64,000 nt of DNA from Pseudoclavibacter sp. AY1F1 (GCF_002931075.1 NZ_PSTQ01000002.1:310001-374000); one strand, 5' to 3'. Counted from the first letter of the stretch, positions 47,061-56,527 are shown. Numbers and translations: made by a program. Notes: a model not told the origin generated them from the letters alone.

Positions 47061-49496
47061 ATGCTCAGTGTGAGCTTGCAAGATCTGGCGGACGACGCCG
47101 CCATCCTCCACTTCGACGCGCAGGCGCAGCTCACGGAGCAGCTCGGCGACGCCGGATGGGATGTCGACCTCACCGCCCCGTCGATCACGTACCAGACACA
47201 GCCGAACGCAACGGTCCTGCCGGTGCAGCTCATCGGCAGCGTCGCGCAGAGCGCTGGCACGTGGATGTGGGGCTGGAACAACGTCAACAACTTCCCGGAG
47301 CAGGCCATCGCGCTCGCCGGGCGGGTACGGTCGTTTGTTCTCGACGGAGGGCCGGAGCAGCTGTCGTCCTCAGTTGTGAAGACGGACGAGACGCCGCCGC
47401 TCGTGCTTGTGCTCGCCGCCAAGTCGCTCACCCGTTCGCGCGACAGCGTGGTGGTCGAGGCTGCCCCTGGCGTCCAGGTGCATCTCATGGTGCAGGCGGG
47501 TTCGGACACCCCCACGACCGCGGAGCGCGCCACTCGCGCCATTCTCGAAGCGCTCGACGCGGGCGTGCTCAGTGATCACGTGCGCGCGCTCCACGCTTAC
47601 GCGGCCCGTACAGAGTCTCAGCTCCAGCGCACGGGGGAGTCCAGCTACGAGCTCACCACGAGCGCCGGCAACGTCGAGGTCACCCTGGACGACGCCAAGC
47701 GAATCCTCGTGGTGCGGGTCGCCCCAGACCAGACGACCGCCAACAGCGGCGGCGCCTCGGTGGCAGCGCTAGAAGAGGATCAGCCCTCCGACCCCGTGGA
47801 CCCCGCAGAAGACGCGCGTCCTGCCGAGGCCGTCCAAGCGGACGAACCGGCATCGGCGGGGGAGTCCCCGGCCGAGGAGCCGCAGGCATCTCGCAGCGAA
47901 TTCGCGGAGCCAAGTGCACCGGCCGTCGTCTCGCTCGAGAAGTCGCCGCTGACCGAGTCTCCAGAGCTGCTGCCTGACTCTTCAGATCCGGGCGAGCCCA
48001 CGGCCGCCGCATCGGATGAGTCGGATGCGGGCATCAGGCTGGACCAGGCGCCGGCGGATGCGCCCGCAGAGCCGCTTCACGAGCTCCAGACCGCAGACGT
48101 GCAGCCCGCGCCGGTCCCGGTTGTCCCGCCTGCAGGTTCGACGGCCCCGACGCCTCCGGTTGTCCCCGCGTCTGCCCCGTACGTTCAGGCCCCGCAACGT
48201 TCGGTTCAGCCGGATGAAGCAGCTACTTCCACAACAGCAGGCAGCCCCGCAGCCCCGTCCTCGGTCGTGTCCTCGGCCGTCTCGCAGTCGCCGAGCGCGC
48301 CCTGGCAGCCTTTTGACGCATCCCCGCGGTGGGAACGTACCCCTCCATCGGCAGTTGCTCCGCCCGTTGGCGGACCGCCACCCGTTCCCGCGCCCGCACC
48401 CGGCGAAGGTGCCGCCCAGGGATTCCTGCCGCCGCACCTCGCTAATCCACCCCAGGCCGCTCCCTCGGCGTACGGAGCCCCGCCAACGGGCGCCCCGGCT
48501 GGCCAGTTCGGCGGCCCGACGCAGCAGCCCCCTTCCGGTCAGCCGCCGCAGTTCGGCCAGCCAGGCCAGTTCGGTCAGCCAGGCCAGTTCGGTCAGCCAG
48601 GGCGGCCGTACCAGCAGGCTGCGCAGTTCGGCCACCAGGGCCAGCCTTGGAATCAGGGTCAGCCCGGGAACCAGGGACAGCCCGGGAACCAGGGACGATT
48701 TGGCAACCAGCGCCAGCCGGGCACTCAGGCCCAGCCCGGGCAGCCGGACTGGCCGCAGCAAGCCCCGCACCAGGGCCAGTCATGGCAGGGTCAGGCTCCT
48801 CAGCAGGGCGGGCCAGCTCAGCAGGGAAGCTCCTGGCAGCAAGCTCAGGTGCAGCCTCCCGTTTCCGGGGCTGACTACGGCGCTCCGCAGCAGCAAGGCG
48901 ACCCTCGGCAGGCGCCTCAGCAGTTCCCTGGCCAGCAGTACCCGGGCCGGCAGAACCACGGCCAGCAGAACAATGGCCAGCCGTTCCAGGGGCAGCAGCT
49001 CTCGGGCCAGCCGTTCCCAGGTCAGCAGGTCCCTGGTAGCCCATTCCCCGGCCAGCAGGTCCCCGGCCAACAGTTCCCGGGCCAGGAGTTCCCGGGCCAG
49101 GAGTTCCCGGGCCAGCAGTTCCGTGGCCAGCAGTTCCGTGGCCAGCAGTTCCGTGGCCAGCAGGGCGGCTTCGATCCCGGGCAGCAGGGCCAGCCACAGC
49201 AGTTCCCTCAGCCGCGCCAACCCCAGCAGCGGCCGCAGGAGGGTGCCTGGAATGGCCAGCCTCCCTTCGGGCAGGCGCCGCAGGGACAGCCTCCGTTCGG
49301 GCAGCCACACAACGGACAGCCGCACCAGGGTCAGCGCCCGCCGCAGCAGGGACCGCAGCAGGGTCAGGCTCCGTACTCGGGGCAGCAGCCATACCCGGGG
49401 CAGGCGCCGCAGCAGGGGCAACCCGGCTTCGACCCCCGCTGGCCGGATAACGGTCAGCAGCCCTGGCCGCCGCAGCAGCAGCCACCACGCCAGTAA
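47061..49496 (+). CDS. DUF6882-like protein with long Gln/Pro/Gly repeat tail
   Basis: An 811-residue protein with no signal peptide. Residues 1 to about 100 (LILHFDAQAQL-type start, WMWGWNNVNNFPEQAIALA) resemble DUF6882; about 100-230 is a mixed alpha/beta region; about 230-450 is acidic Ser/Pro/Ala; and about 470-811 is a Gln, Pro and Gly-rich low-complexity tail with repeated GQFGQP and GQQFPGQ units. The tail resembles condensate-forming disordered regions. Function unknown. ATG 47061 is preceded by GGAGG...GGGGA; the frame upstream overlaps ligA and is rejected. It lies between ligA and gatCAB on the same strand. Confidence 0.8.
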   Translation: MLSVSLQDLADDAAILHFDAQAQLTEQLGDAGWDVDLTAPSITYQTQPNATVLPVQLIGSVAQSAGTWMWGWNNVNNFPEQAIALAGRVRSFVLDGGPEQLSSSVVKTDETPPLVLVLAAKSLTRSRDSVVVEAAPGVQVHLMVQAGSDTPTTAERATRAILEALDAGVLSDHVRALHAYAARTESQLQRTGESSYELTTSAGNVEVTLDDAKRILVVRVAPDQTTANSGGASVAALEEDQPSDPVDPAEDARPAEAVQADEPASAGESPAEEPQASRSEFAEPSAPAVVSLEKSPLTESPELLPDSSDPGEPTAAASDESDAGIRLDQAPADAPAEPLHELQTADVQPAPVPVVPPAGSTAPTPPVVPASAPYVQAPQRSVQPDEAATSTTAGSPAAPSSVVSSAVSQSPSAPWQPFDASPRWERTPPSAVAPPVGGPPPVPAPAPGEGAAQGFLPPHLANPPQAAPSAYGAPPTGAPAGQFGGPTQQPPSGQPPQFGQPGQFGQPGQFGQPGRPYQQAAQFGHQGQPWNQGQPGNQGQPGNQGRFGNQRQPGTQAQPGQPDWPQQAPHQGQSWQGQAPQQGGPAQQGSSWQQAQVQPPVSGADYGAPQQQGDPRQAPQQFPGQQYPGRQNHGQQNNGQPFQGQQLSGQPFPGQQVPGSPFPGQQVPGQQFPGQEFPGQEFPGQQFRGQQFRGQQFRGQQGGFDPGQQGQPQQFPQPRQPQQRPQEGAWNGQPPFGQAPQGQPPFGQPHNGQPHQGQRPPQQGPQQGQAPYSGQQPYPGQAPQQGQPGFDPRWPDNGQQPWPPQQQPPRQ
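48541..49163 (+). repeat. Short tandem repeats coding for GQFGQP and GQQFPGQ units
   Basis: Examples are three near-identical 18-bp units around 48547-48600 and a run of six 15-bp units around 49074-49163 (GCCAGGAGTTCCCGG and GCCAGCAGTTCCGTG types). The whole tail to about 49490 is built of such units. Confidence 0.85.
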
Positions 49497-49586
49497 TCAG
49501 CAGCCATCACGCTAGGGCCGAGCACGGCCGCGCCCCGAGCGCGGCCTAGACTTGTCCAGCCCTGGCCGACGCACTATCGGAGACGA

Positions 49587-49886
49587 ATGACCGACATCAC
49601 TGCCGCCGACGTTGAGCACCTCGCTCAGCTCGCGCGCATCGACCTCGCCGAAGGCGAGATCGAGCGCGTCACCGGCGAACTCATCGAGATCCAGCACCTC
49701 ATCCAGAAAGTGCAGGAGGTGGCAACGCCAGACGTCAAGGTGACAACTCACCCGATCGCGATGCACAACGTGACTCGCGCCGACGTGGCCGGCGAGCCGC
49801 TTGACCGCGACGCCGCGCTCGCGGGTGCCCCGGACAGCGACGGGACCCGATTCCGCGTCACCGCAATCCTGGGGGAGGAGCAGTGA
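49587..49886 (+). CDS. gatC: Aspartyl/glutamyl-tRNA amidotransferase subunit C
   Basis: Small stabilising subunit of GatCAB, which converts Glu-tRNA(Gln) to Gln-tRNA(Gln) (and Asp-tRNA(Asn) to Asn-tRNA(Asn)). 99 residues with [21 protein letters not shown] and the usual C-terminal [14 protein letters not shown]...[14 protein letters not shown] precedes the ATG. It overlaps gatA by four bases (GTGA), the standard gatC-gatA-gatB operon. Confidence 0.95.
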   Translation: MTDITAADVEHLAQLARIDLAEGEIERVTGELIEIQHLIQKVQEVATPDVKVTTHPIAMHNVTRADVAGEPLDRDAALAGAPDSDGTRFRVTAILGEEQ

Positions 49887-51409
49887 GCGCCGACATCACG
49901 CGCCTGAGCGCCACCGAACTGGCAGCCGCGATCGCTGCTGGCAGCATCAGCTCCATCGAGGCGACAACCGCGCACCTCGAGCGCATCGAAGCTGTCGACG
50001 GTGACGTCCATGCGTTCCTCCACGTCGACGCCGACGCCGCGCTTGCCGCCGCGGGGCGTGTCGACGCGAAGCGGCAGGCAGGAGAAAAGCTCGCGCCGCT
50101 GGCTGGTGTCCCCGTCGCCGTCAAGGACAACATCGCCACGAAGGGCACGCCGACAACCGCTGGGTCGCGCATCCTCGAGGGCTGGGTCCCGCCATACGAC
50201 GCGACCGTCGTCGAACGACTCCGCGGCGATGACCTCGTCATCATCGGCAAGACCAACCTCGACGAGTTCGCGATGGGTTCCTCCACGGAGCACTCCGCGT
50301 ACGGCCCCACGCACAACCCCTGGGACCTCGAGCGCATCCCGGGTGGATCCGGCGGAGGCTCCGCCGCGGCCGTAGCCGCCTACGAGGCGCCGCTTGCCCT
50401 CGGCACCGACACCGGCGGGTCCATCCGCCAGCCCGCATCCGTCACCGGCACCGTCGGCATGAAGCCCACCTACGGCGGAGTCAGTCGGTACGGCGCGCTT
50501 GCGCTCGGCTCCTCGCTCGACCAGATCGGGCCAGCAGCCCGCAACGTGCTCGACACGGCAGCGCTCCACGACGTGCTCGCGGGTCACGATCGCCGCGACT
50601 CCACCTCGCTCACGGGGGAGTGGCCGTCCTTCACTGATGCAGCCATCGCAGGCTGCCAGGCCGACTCCGTGCGCGGGCTCCGCATCGGCGTGCCGAAGCA
50701 GATCGCCGACGGGGCAGGCTTCGAGGCAGGGGTCACGCAGCGCTTCCAGGAGGCGCTCGCCGCCCTCGAAGAACGCGGGGCGATCATCTCCTGGATCGAG
50801 ACACCGCACTTCGAGTACGCGGTGGCCGCGTACTACCTGATCATGCCGGCTGAAGCATCAAGCAACCTCGCCCGTTACGACTCCGTGCGCTTCGGGCTGC
50901 GGGTCACGGACGCCTCCGCGACAACCGTCGAGAAGGTCATGTCGGCAACGAGGAGCAAGGGCTTCGGCGATGAGGCGAAGCGCCGCATCCTGCTCGGCAC
51001 CTACGCGCTCTCGGCTGGCTACTACGACGCCTTCTACGGCTCTGCGCAGAAGGTGCGCACGCTCGTGCAGCAGGACTTCGCCGCCGCGTTCGCCGAGGTC
51101 GACGTGCTCGCCGCGCCCACCTCGCCGACAACTGCCTACAAGCTCGGCGAGAAGGCCGAAGACCCGACCGCCATGTACCTCGCCGACCTCACGACGATCC
51201 CCGCGAACCTTGCCGGCGTCCCCGGCATCTCCGTGCCGGGAGGCCTCGCACCGGAGAACGGACTGCCCGTCGGCATCCAGTTCATGGCGGCAGCCCGTGA
51301 CGACGCGCGCCTCTACACGGTGGCCGCGGCACTTGAACAGACTCTCGAAGACCGATGGGGCGGACCGCTGCTCGCGCAGGCGCCCCAGCTGAAGGCAGGT
51401 GCACGCTGA
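49883..51409 (+). CDS. gatA: Aspartyl/glutamyl-tRNA amidotransferase subunit A
   Basis: The amidase subunit, which frees ammonia from glutamine for transamidation. 508 residues with the amidase-signature region: catalytic Lys in [11 protein letters not shown], then [20 protein letters not shown], and the Ser-cisSer pair in [14 protein letters not shown] and [14 protein letters not shown] start, coupled to gatC upstream; the stop overlaps the gatB start by one base (TGATG). Confidence 0.96.
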   Translation: MSADITRLSATELAAAIAAGSISSIEATTAHLERIEAVDGDVHAFLHVDADAALAAAGRVDAKRQAGEKLAPLAGVPVAVKDNIATKGTPTTAGSRILEGWVPPYDATVVERLRGDDLVIIGKTNLDEFAMGSSTEHSAYGPTHNPWDLERIPGGSGGGSAAAVAAYEAPLALGTDTGGSIRQPASVTGTVGMKPTYGGVSRYGALALGSSLDQIGPAARNVLDTAALHDVLAGHDRRDSTSLTGEWPSFTDAAIAGCQADSVRGLRIGVPKQIADGAGFEAGVTQRFQEALAALEERGAIISWIETPHFEYAVAAYYLIMPAEASSNLARYDSVRFGLRVTDASATTVEKVMSATRSKGFGDEAKRRILLGTYALSAGYYDAFYGSAQKVRTLVQQDFAAAFAEVDVLAAPTSPTTAYKLGEKAEDPTAMYLADLTTIPANLAGVPGISVPGGLAPENGLPVGIQFMAAARDDARLYTVAAALEQTLEDRWGGPLLAQAPQLKAGAR

Positions 51410-52923
51410 TGGCCAAGCCAGAGCTGATGGACTACGACCGCGCGCTCGAACTCTACGAGCCCGTCATCGGTCTCGAGGTGCACGTCGAGCTCGGCACCAA
51501 GACCAAGATGTTCTCCGACACCCCGAACCATTCCGGTAACGAGGTCGGCGGCGAACCGAACACCAACATCGGACCCGTCGACCTGGGACTCCCAGGCACG
51601 CTGCCGGTGGTCAACGAGCAGGCCGTTCGCTACTCGATCGCGCTTGGGCTTGCGCTCGGCTGCGAGATCGCCGAGGTCTCGGGCTTCGCTCGCAAGAACT
51701 ACTTCTACCCGGACAATCCGAAGAACTACCAGATCTCGCAGTTCGACGACCCCATCGCCTTCGATGGGGAGGTCGAGGTCGAACTGGAGGACGGCACCGT
51801 CTTCCACGTGCCCATCGAGCGCGCCCACATGGAAGAGGATGCAGGCAAGCTGACGCACGTCGGCGGCTCGACCGGGCGTATCCAGGGTGCCGAGTACTCG
51901 CTGGTCGACTACAACCGTGCGGGCGTGCCGCTGGTCGAGATCGTGACCCGGCCCATCTTCGGAGGCGAGGCGCAGACGCCGCAGCTCGCGGCCGCATACG
52001 TGTCGACGATTCGCGACATCGTCCGGGCGCTCGGCGTCTCGGAGGCCCGCATGGAGCGCGGAAACCTTCGCTGCGACGCCAACGTCTCGCTGCGTCCGCG
52101 TGGCGAGGAGAAGCTCGGCACGCGCACGGAGACGAAGAACGTCAACTCGTTCAGGTCGATCGAGCGTGCCGTCCGCTACGAGATCCAGCGCCAGGCGGCG
52201 CTGCTCGCGGCCGGCGGCAGCATCACGCAGGAGACGCGCCACTGGCATGAGGACACGGGACGCACCTCGTCTGGCCGTCCGAAGTCGGATGCCGACGACT
52301 ACCGGTACTTCCCGGAGCCGGACCTCATGCCGTTGAGGCCCAGCCGCGAGCTGGTCGAGGAGCTCCGAGCGACGCTCCCGGAGGCGCCCGTCGCCCGGAG
52401 GCGTCGCCTCAAGGCGGAATGGGGCTTCGCGGACCAGGAGTTCCAAGACATCGCGAACGCCGGACTCCTCGAGGTCGTCGACGCGACCGTCGCTGCCGGA
52501 GCGACCGCGGCTGGCGCCAAGAAGTGGTGGATGGGCGAGCTCTCGCGCATCGCCAACGATCGCGGCGTGCAGGCCACTGACCTGGCGACACCGCAGCAGA
52601 TCGCCGAGCTCGACGGACTCATCACGGCCGGCACGGTCAACGACCGACTCGCTCGTGACGTGCTCGAGGGAGTGCTCGCAGGAGAGGGCTCGCCCGCCGA
52701 GGTCGTCGAGTCGCGCGGCCTCGCCGTCGTCAGCGACGACGGGCCGCTCATCGAGGCCATCGACGCGGCCCTCGCGCAGCAGCCTGACGTGCTCGCGAAG
52801 ATCCGCGACGGCAAGGTGCAGGCCGCAGGCGCGGTCATCGGTGCGGTCATGAAGGCGATGAGGGGCAAGGCGGATGCCGCACGTGTCCGCGAGCTTGTCC
52901 TGGAGCGCGCGCAGAACTCGTAG
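51409..52923 (+). CDS. gatB: Aspartyl/glutamyl-tRNA amidotransferase subunit B
   Basis: The subunit that phosphorylates and amidates the misacylated tRNA. 504 residues with the N-terminal cradle (YEPVIGLEVHVELGTKTKMFS, then FYPDNPKNYQISQ), the helical domain and the C-terminal YqeY/tail domain (about 360-504). ATG 51409 gives [10 protein letters not shown]; the frame upstream to 51355 overlaps gatA. It ends the gatCAB operon and is followed by a CTAG-bounded repeat and a hairpin. Confidence 0.96.
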   Translation: MAKPELMDYDRALELYEPVIGLEVHVELGTKTKMFSDTPNHSGNEVGGEPNTNIGPVDLGLPGTLPVVNEQAVRYSIALGLALGCEIAEVSGFARKNYFYPDNPKNYQISQFDDPIAFDGEVEVELEDGTVFHVPIERAHMEEDAGKLTHVGGSTGRIQGAEYSLVDYNRAGVPLVEIVTRPIFGGEAQTPQLAAAYVSTIRDIVRALGVSEARMERGNLRCDANVSLRPRGEEKLGTRTETKNVNSFRSIERAVRYEIQRQAALLAAGGSITQETRHWHEDTGRTSSGRPKSDADDYRYFPEPDLMPLRPSRELVEELRATLPEAPVARRRRLKAEWGFADQEFQDIANAGLLEVVDATVAAGATAAGAKKWWMGELSRIANDRGVQATDLATPQQIAELDGLITAGTVNDRLARDVLEGVLAGEGSPAEVVESRGLAVVSDDGPLIEAIDAALAQQPDVLAKIRDGKVQAAGAVIGAVMKAMRGKADAARVRELVLERAQNS

Positions 52924-52939
52924 GACTCAAGTCGTACAC

Positions 52940-52964
52940 CGAGGAATTGTCGGGCACGACCTAG
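52940..52964. repeat. CTAG-bounded dispersed repeat, copy C
   Basis: A 25-bp element 16 bp after gatB, identical to copy B at 20 of 25 positions; left end CGAG instead of CTAG, right half GGCACGACCTAG. Confidence 0.6.
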
Positions 52965-52972
52965 GTGCCTCT

Positions 52973-53000
52973 GTGGCTCTGACGATAACGTCAGAGCCAC
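52973..53000 (+). terminator. Hairpin between gatB and the Lys-rich repeat gene
   Basis: A perfect 12-bp stem: GTGGCTCTGACG (52973-52984) and CGTCAGAGCCAC (52989-53000), loop ATAA, no T-run. It directly abuts the in-frame ATG at 53001, so it either ends the gatCAB mRNA or acts in the leader of the next gene. Confidence 0.65.
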
Positions 53001-53030
53001 ATGGCCTCGGTGAACGGAGAAGTGAATCGT

Positions 53031-54626
53031 ATGGGCAAGAAATCTGGCAAGAAATCCCGCGTCGAGCGGCCCGATGCTACACAGGGCGGGCCACGCGCGA
53101 AGGTCAAGAAGGAACGGGTGCAGCCGCCCAAGACCGTGGTGCGCCCCGGCTCCGCCGACGAGGCCGCGGACCTGCCTGCCGTGGCACGCGAGGCGGCGGC
53201 AGATACCGCTGCCAAGAAGCAGGGAAAGCCCCAAAAGAAGGACAAGGCCGAGAAGAAGGACAAGGCCGGCAAGAAGGACAAGGCGGGCAGGAACGACAAG
53301 GCCGGCCAGAAGGATAAGGCTGCCAAGAACGATAAGGCCGCTCAGAAGGAGAAGTCCGGCAAGAAGGACAAGCCGGATAACTCCACTCCGTCGGCCAAGA
53401 AGGTCAAGGCTGACAAGGCTGACAAGAAGGACAAGAAGGACAAGAACGCCAAGTCCGCTTTGGTGGACACGTTCGACGGGCAGCCGACGTCCGAGGCCGC
53501 AGAGACAACACCGGCCCAGACGACACCGGCCCAGACAACACCGGCGGGGACAGAAGCCCTGGCCGACTCGTCATTAGCCAAGCCGGCGAAGCGCTCGCGG
53601 GCTAGGGATGACGGCAAGAAGCCGAGCAAGGCGTCACCAGCGCCGACGGCGTCCAGCGGAGTCAAGAAGTCTTCGGCGAAGAAGCCGAGCCAGTCCGCTC
53701 CCAAGGCGGACAAGCAGGCCGATGAGCAGGTTGACGCAGGCGAGCGGGCGCACACGGTTCGAGTTACGGGTCTGCTCGCGGACGACGGCGACGATGCACA
53801 CGGCTTTGCGCGGCTCGTCCGGGCGATGCCTGGGATCGTCGCTCTTGTCGAGCAGCACGAGACGGCGGTGCACCGGGCCGTCTTCGACAGCTACGTGACC
53901 GCGGTGGTCGAGTTCGGCGTCGACGCTGCTGACCTCGCGCCGATCGACATCCGAACAACGGCTCCTGATGCGCTGACGGCCGCGGAGCCGGCTCCGGCGT
54001 CGGGCCGGAGCGGTTCAGCACGGGCCGGCGGCACCTCGGCCGGATCGGCCAGGGCCGAACGAACGCGCCGCCCGTCCGGGATCAATAGCGCCCAGCCTGA
54101 GGTGGTGCAGTCCCCGGAAGCCACCACCGGGCAGAAGGCGGCCGGTTCTCCAACAGCAGCGAAGCCGGATCCGGTGCGCAGCCCACGCTCGTCCGTCCGG
54201 GCCTCCACTCGGGCCGGAGCCGGCCAGGGGCGAGCCTCGGCCCCCAAGGTCGCCCCGGAAGCGGCCACGGGGAGCCGCGCGGGAACGACGCCGATCGCTT
54301 CCCGCACGCGAGCCGGTGCTCGCGGTGGCGCCGCGGGCCGCTCCCGTGCCGCCGCTCAGGCGAAGAGCCTGGAAGAACGAGCTGCTGAGCTCAAGCCGAC
54401 GAATAACGGGCAGCGCATCGCACTTGCCATCGACTCCATCTTGAGCGCCGACAGCGAAGTCTCGTCGGCGACGATCTCGGGCGAATTCGAGCGCATGACG
54501 TGGCGGGTGCCAGTCAACCTGGCCGCCTCAGTCCGACAGGCGGCACGCGCTGGCCTCGTGGACCTCGAGGGCCCGAGCGGCACGCGCCTGACGGCCGAGG
54601 GCGAACGGTACGTCTCAGGAAGCTGA
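53031..54626 (+). CDS. Lys/Ala-rich repeat protein with small C-terminal domain
   Basis: A 531-residue, strongly basic, mostly disordered protein. Residues about 69-116 are eight hexapeptide repeats of the KKDKAG type, followed by more Lys/Ala/Asp blocks, a TTPAQ repeat, and a compact segment (about 235-305: HTVRVTGLLADDGDDAHGF...). After an Arg/Ser/Ala-rich part, the last 80 residues (TNNGQRIALAIDSILSADSEV...RLTAEGERYV) look like a winged-helix-type fold. The lysine repeats recall histone-H1-like tails of actinobacterial DNA-binding proteins, but this is not a known family to me. ATG 53031 has GGAGAAG upstream; ATG 53001 abuts a hairpin and is less likely. Confidence 0.72.
   Translation: MGKKSGKKSRVERPDATQGGPRAKVKKERVQPPKTVVRPGSADEAADLPAVAREAAADTAAKKQGKPQKKDKAEKKDKAGKKDKAGRNDKAGQKDKAAKNDKAAQKEKSGKKDKPDNSTPSAKKVKADKADKKDKKDKNAKSALVDTFDGQPTSEAAETTPAQTTPAQTTPAGTEALADSSLAKPAKRSRARDDGKKPSKASPAPTASSGVKKSSAKKPSQSAPKADKQADEQVDAGERAHTVRVTGLLADDGDDAHGFARLVRAMPGIVALVEQHETAVHRAVFDSYVTAVVEFGVDAADLAPIDIRTTAPDALTAAEPAPASGRSGSARAGGTSAGSARAERTRRPSGINSAQPEVVQSPEATTGQKAAGSPTAAKPDPVRSPRSSVRASTRAGAGQGRASAPKVAPEAATGSRAGTTPIASRTRAGARGGAAGRSRAAAQAKSLEERAAELKPTNNGQRIALAIDSILSADSEVSSATISGEFERMTWRVPVNLAASVRQAARAGLVDLEGPSGTRLTAEGERYVSGS
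53235..53378 (+). repeat. 18-bp tandem repeat coding KKDKAG-type hexapeptides
   Basis: Eight consecutive 18-bp units, reading KKDKAE, KKDKAG twice, RNDKAG, QKDKAA, KNDKAA, QKEKSG, KKDKPD. Confidence 0.9.
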
Positions 54627-54646
54627 GTCCCGAGCAACGCCAACGC

Positions 54647-54684
54647 CGAAAGCCCGTCCCTGCAACGCAGGAGGCGGGCTTTCG
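54647..54684. terminator. Bidirectional terminator between the Lys-rich repeat gene and fadD
   Basis: CGAAAGCCCG (54647-54656) pairs with CGGGCTTTCG (54675-54684), with an inner CCTGC/GCAGG stem around AAC. It serves both convergent genes. Confidence 0.8.
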
Positions 54685-54695
54685 TGTGTGCTGGA

Positions 54696-56444
54696 CTACT
54701 TCGCCTCGGGGTTGGCGGCGGGTGCGTCACCTTTGTCTGCCGCGGCGGCTGTCGCGTTGCGGTCCTGCTGGAGGGCATCCCGGACCTTCTTGCGCAGCAC
54801 CTTGCCGATGAGCGACTTCGGGAGCTCCTCCCAGACGACGTACGAGCGGGGGACCTTGTGCTCCGAGAGCCGTTCGCGGACGAACGCGCGCGCCGCGGCC
54901 TCGTCGAAGGTCGCCCCGACGTCGAGCACAACAACGGCGGTGACAACTTCGGCCCCGCCGCCTCGCTTGATGCCGACTACTGCAGCCTCTGCGATTCCGG
55001 GGACCTCGGTGACAACTCGCTCGACCTCGGAGGGCGACACGTTGAAGCCGCCCGTGATGATGAGCTCCTTCTTACGGTCGACGACGGTCACGAACCCGTC
55101 CTCGTCCTGCACGACGAGATCGCCTGAACGCACCCAGCCGCCCTCGATGAGCACCTCGGCGGTCTCCTCCGGGCGGTTCCAGTAGCCCTGGAACGTCTGC
55201 GGGCCCTTGATGAGCAGCTCGCCGACTTCACCCAGCTCGACCTCCCGACTCGGGTCGCTTGGATCCGTGACCTTGATGAACGTCGACGGGAACGGGATGC
55301 CGATCGTCCCGGTCTTGCGCTTGTCGGTGAACGGGTTGCCGAGCGCCACTGGCGATGTCTCGGTGAGGCCGTACCCCTCGACAAGCTGACCGCCGGCGAC
55401 GGCCTCCCAGCGGTGCACGATGGCGTCGTTCAGTGTCATGGCCCCCGAGATCGCGTAGATCACTCCGGAGAGGTCGAGCTTGCCCTCCTTGGCGACGCGC
55501 GCGAGGCGGTCGTACATGGGCGGCACGGCGGGAATGAACGTGGCAGGCGACTTCTTGGACGCCTCGACGACCAGTTCGGGGTCGAAGGTCGGGAACAGCA
55601 CGGCCTTCGCGCCGACGCTCACGGAGTAGATGACGGAGAGCAGCACGCCGAATGCGTGAAACATCGGGAGAACGCCGTAGATCGTCTCGTTGCCAGCCGT
55701 GAACTCTGGCATCCACGCGGCACCCTGGCGTGCGTTCGACCAGAGGTTGCGGTGCGTGAGCATCGCACCCTTGGGGTTGCCGGTCGTGCCGCTCGTGTAC
55801 TGCAGGCTGGCGAGGTCCTCTGGCCCGGGCGTCGGGATGCTGGCGTCGAGCGGCTGCTGCTTCGCGAGCTTCTCGAACGGGACGGTGCCAGGGGCCTTCG
55901 CGCTGAGCTTGGCCCGCGACTCCCGGGCCTTCGCGATGGGCAGGCGCAGCAGCAGCTGCGTCTTCAGTGGCATGCCCTTCGTCACATCGACCGCGATAAC
56001 GTGGCGGATGCCGAGGCTGTGGGGGAGCGACTGCACGGTGGGTGCTGCTTTGTCCCAGGCGATCACGATCTCCGCGCCGTGATCCTCGAACTGCGTGCGC
56101 AGCTCGTCGCGTGTGTAGAGCGGGTTGTGCTCGACGACGACGGCCCCGAGGCGGAGCACTGCGTAGAACGCGACGACGTGCTGCGGCGCGTTCGGCATGA
56201 TGAGGGCGACCCTGTCTCCGCGCTTCACACCGATGCGGCGCAGGCCTTGGGCGAACCGCAGCACCTGATCCTGCAGCTCGGCGAAGGTCGTCTGCGCGCC
56301 GAAGAACTCGATCGCGGGCTTGTCGGGGAACCGTTCGGAGATCTCCGACAGCATGTCGGGGAGTGAGCCGTTCGGGACTTCGATGTCCTTCGGGGTTCCG
56401 GGGGCGTAGAAGGCGGTCCAGGCGCGAGACTCGTTGAGCTGCAT
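54696..56444 (-). CDS. fadD: Long-chain fatty-acid-CoA ligase (FadD-type)
   Basis: Activates fatty acids to acyl-CoA via acyl-AMP. 582 residues: ATP-binding motif YTSGTTGNPKG (216-226), GYGLTETSPV near 345, DRKKELIITGGFNVSP in the hinge, and the C-terminal catalytic Lys in SLIGKVLRKKV. A short Ala/Asp-rich tail follows. A -10 (TAGACT, 56451-56456) 6 nt before ATG 56444 suggests a leaderless transcript. It is divergent from dinB and convergent with the Lys-rich repeat gene. Chain-length preference cannot be read from sequence. Confidence 0.93.
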   Translation of the reverse strand: MQLNESRAWTAFYAPGTPKDIEVPNGSLPDMLSEISERFPDKPAIEFFGAQTTFAELQDQVLRFAQGLRRIGVKRGDRVALIMPNAPQHVVAFYAVLRLGAVVVEHNPLYTRDELRTQFEDHGAEIVIAWDKAAPTVQSLPHSLGIRHVIAVDVTKGMPLKTQLLLRLPIAKARESRAKLSAKAPGTVPFEKLAKQQPLDASIPTPGPEDLASLQYTSGTTGNPKGAMLTHRNLWSNARQGAAWMPEFTAGNETIYGVLPMFHAFGVLLSVIYSVSVGAKAVLFPTFDPELVVEASKKSPATFIPAVPPMYDRLARVAKEGKLDLSGVIYAISGAMTLNDAIVHRWEAVAGGQLVEGYGLTETSPVALGNPFTDKRKTGTIGIPFPSTFIKVTDPSDPSREVELGEVGELLIKGPQTFQGYWNRPEETAEVLIEGGWVRSGDLVVQDEDGFVTVVDRKKELIITGGFNVSPSEVERVVTEVPGIAEAAVVGIKRGGGAEVVTAVVVLDVGATFDEAAARAFVRERLSEHKVPRSYVVWEELPKSLIGKVLRKKVRDALQQDRNATAAAADKGDAPAANPEAK

Positions 56445-56450
56445 GCGCAG

Positions 56451-56456
56451 AGTCTA
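56451..56456 (-). promoter_or_regulatory. fadD: -10 hexamer of fadD (leaderless type)
   Basis: TAGACT on the minus strand, 6 nt before ATG 56444. Confidence 0.5.
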
Positions 56457-56515
56457 TTCGCGGAGAGCGTCGGGCAGATGTCCGGGTGCGTCCTGCGGAT
56501 GTCGGTGGGACATCG

Positions 56516-56521
56516 CACAAT
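56516..56521 (+). promoter_or_regulatory. dinB: -10 hexamer of dinB (leaderless type)
   Basis: CACAAT, 6 nt before ATG 56528; the 6-nt spacer is itself GGATGC. Confidence 0.4.
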
Positions 56522-56527
56522 GGATGC

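Noticed and set aside
47800-49490. Repeat region considered as a CRISPR array
   Set aside because: Repeats are contiguous in-frame 15/18-bp coding units without spacers.
53235-53378. Repeat block considered as a CRISPR or centromere-like iteron array
   Set aside because: Units are in frame, contiguous and code for a regular hexapeptide; no spacers and no partition genes nearby.
56461-56527. SOS box upstream of dinB
   Set aside because: No match to the actinobacterial LexA palindrome (TCGAAC-N4-GTTCGA type) is visible.
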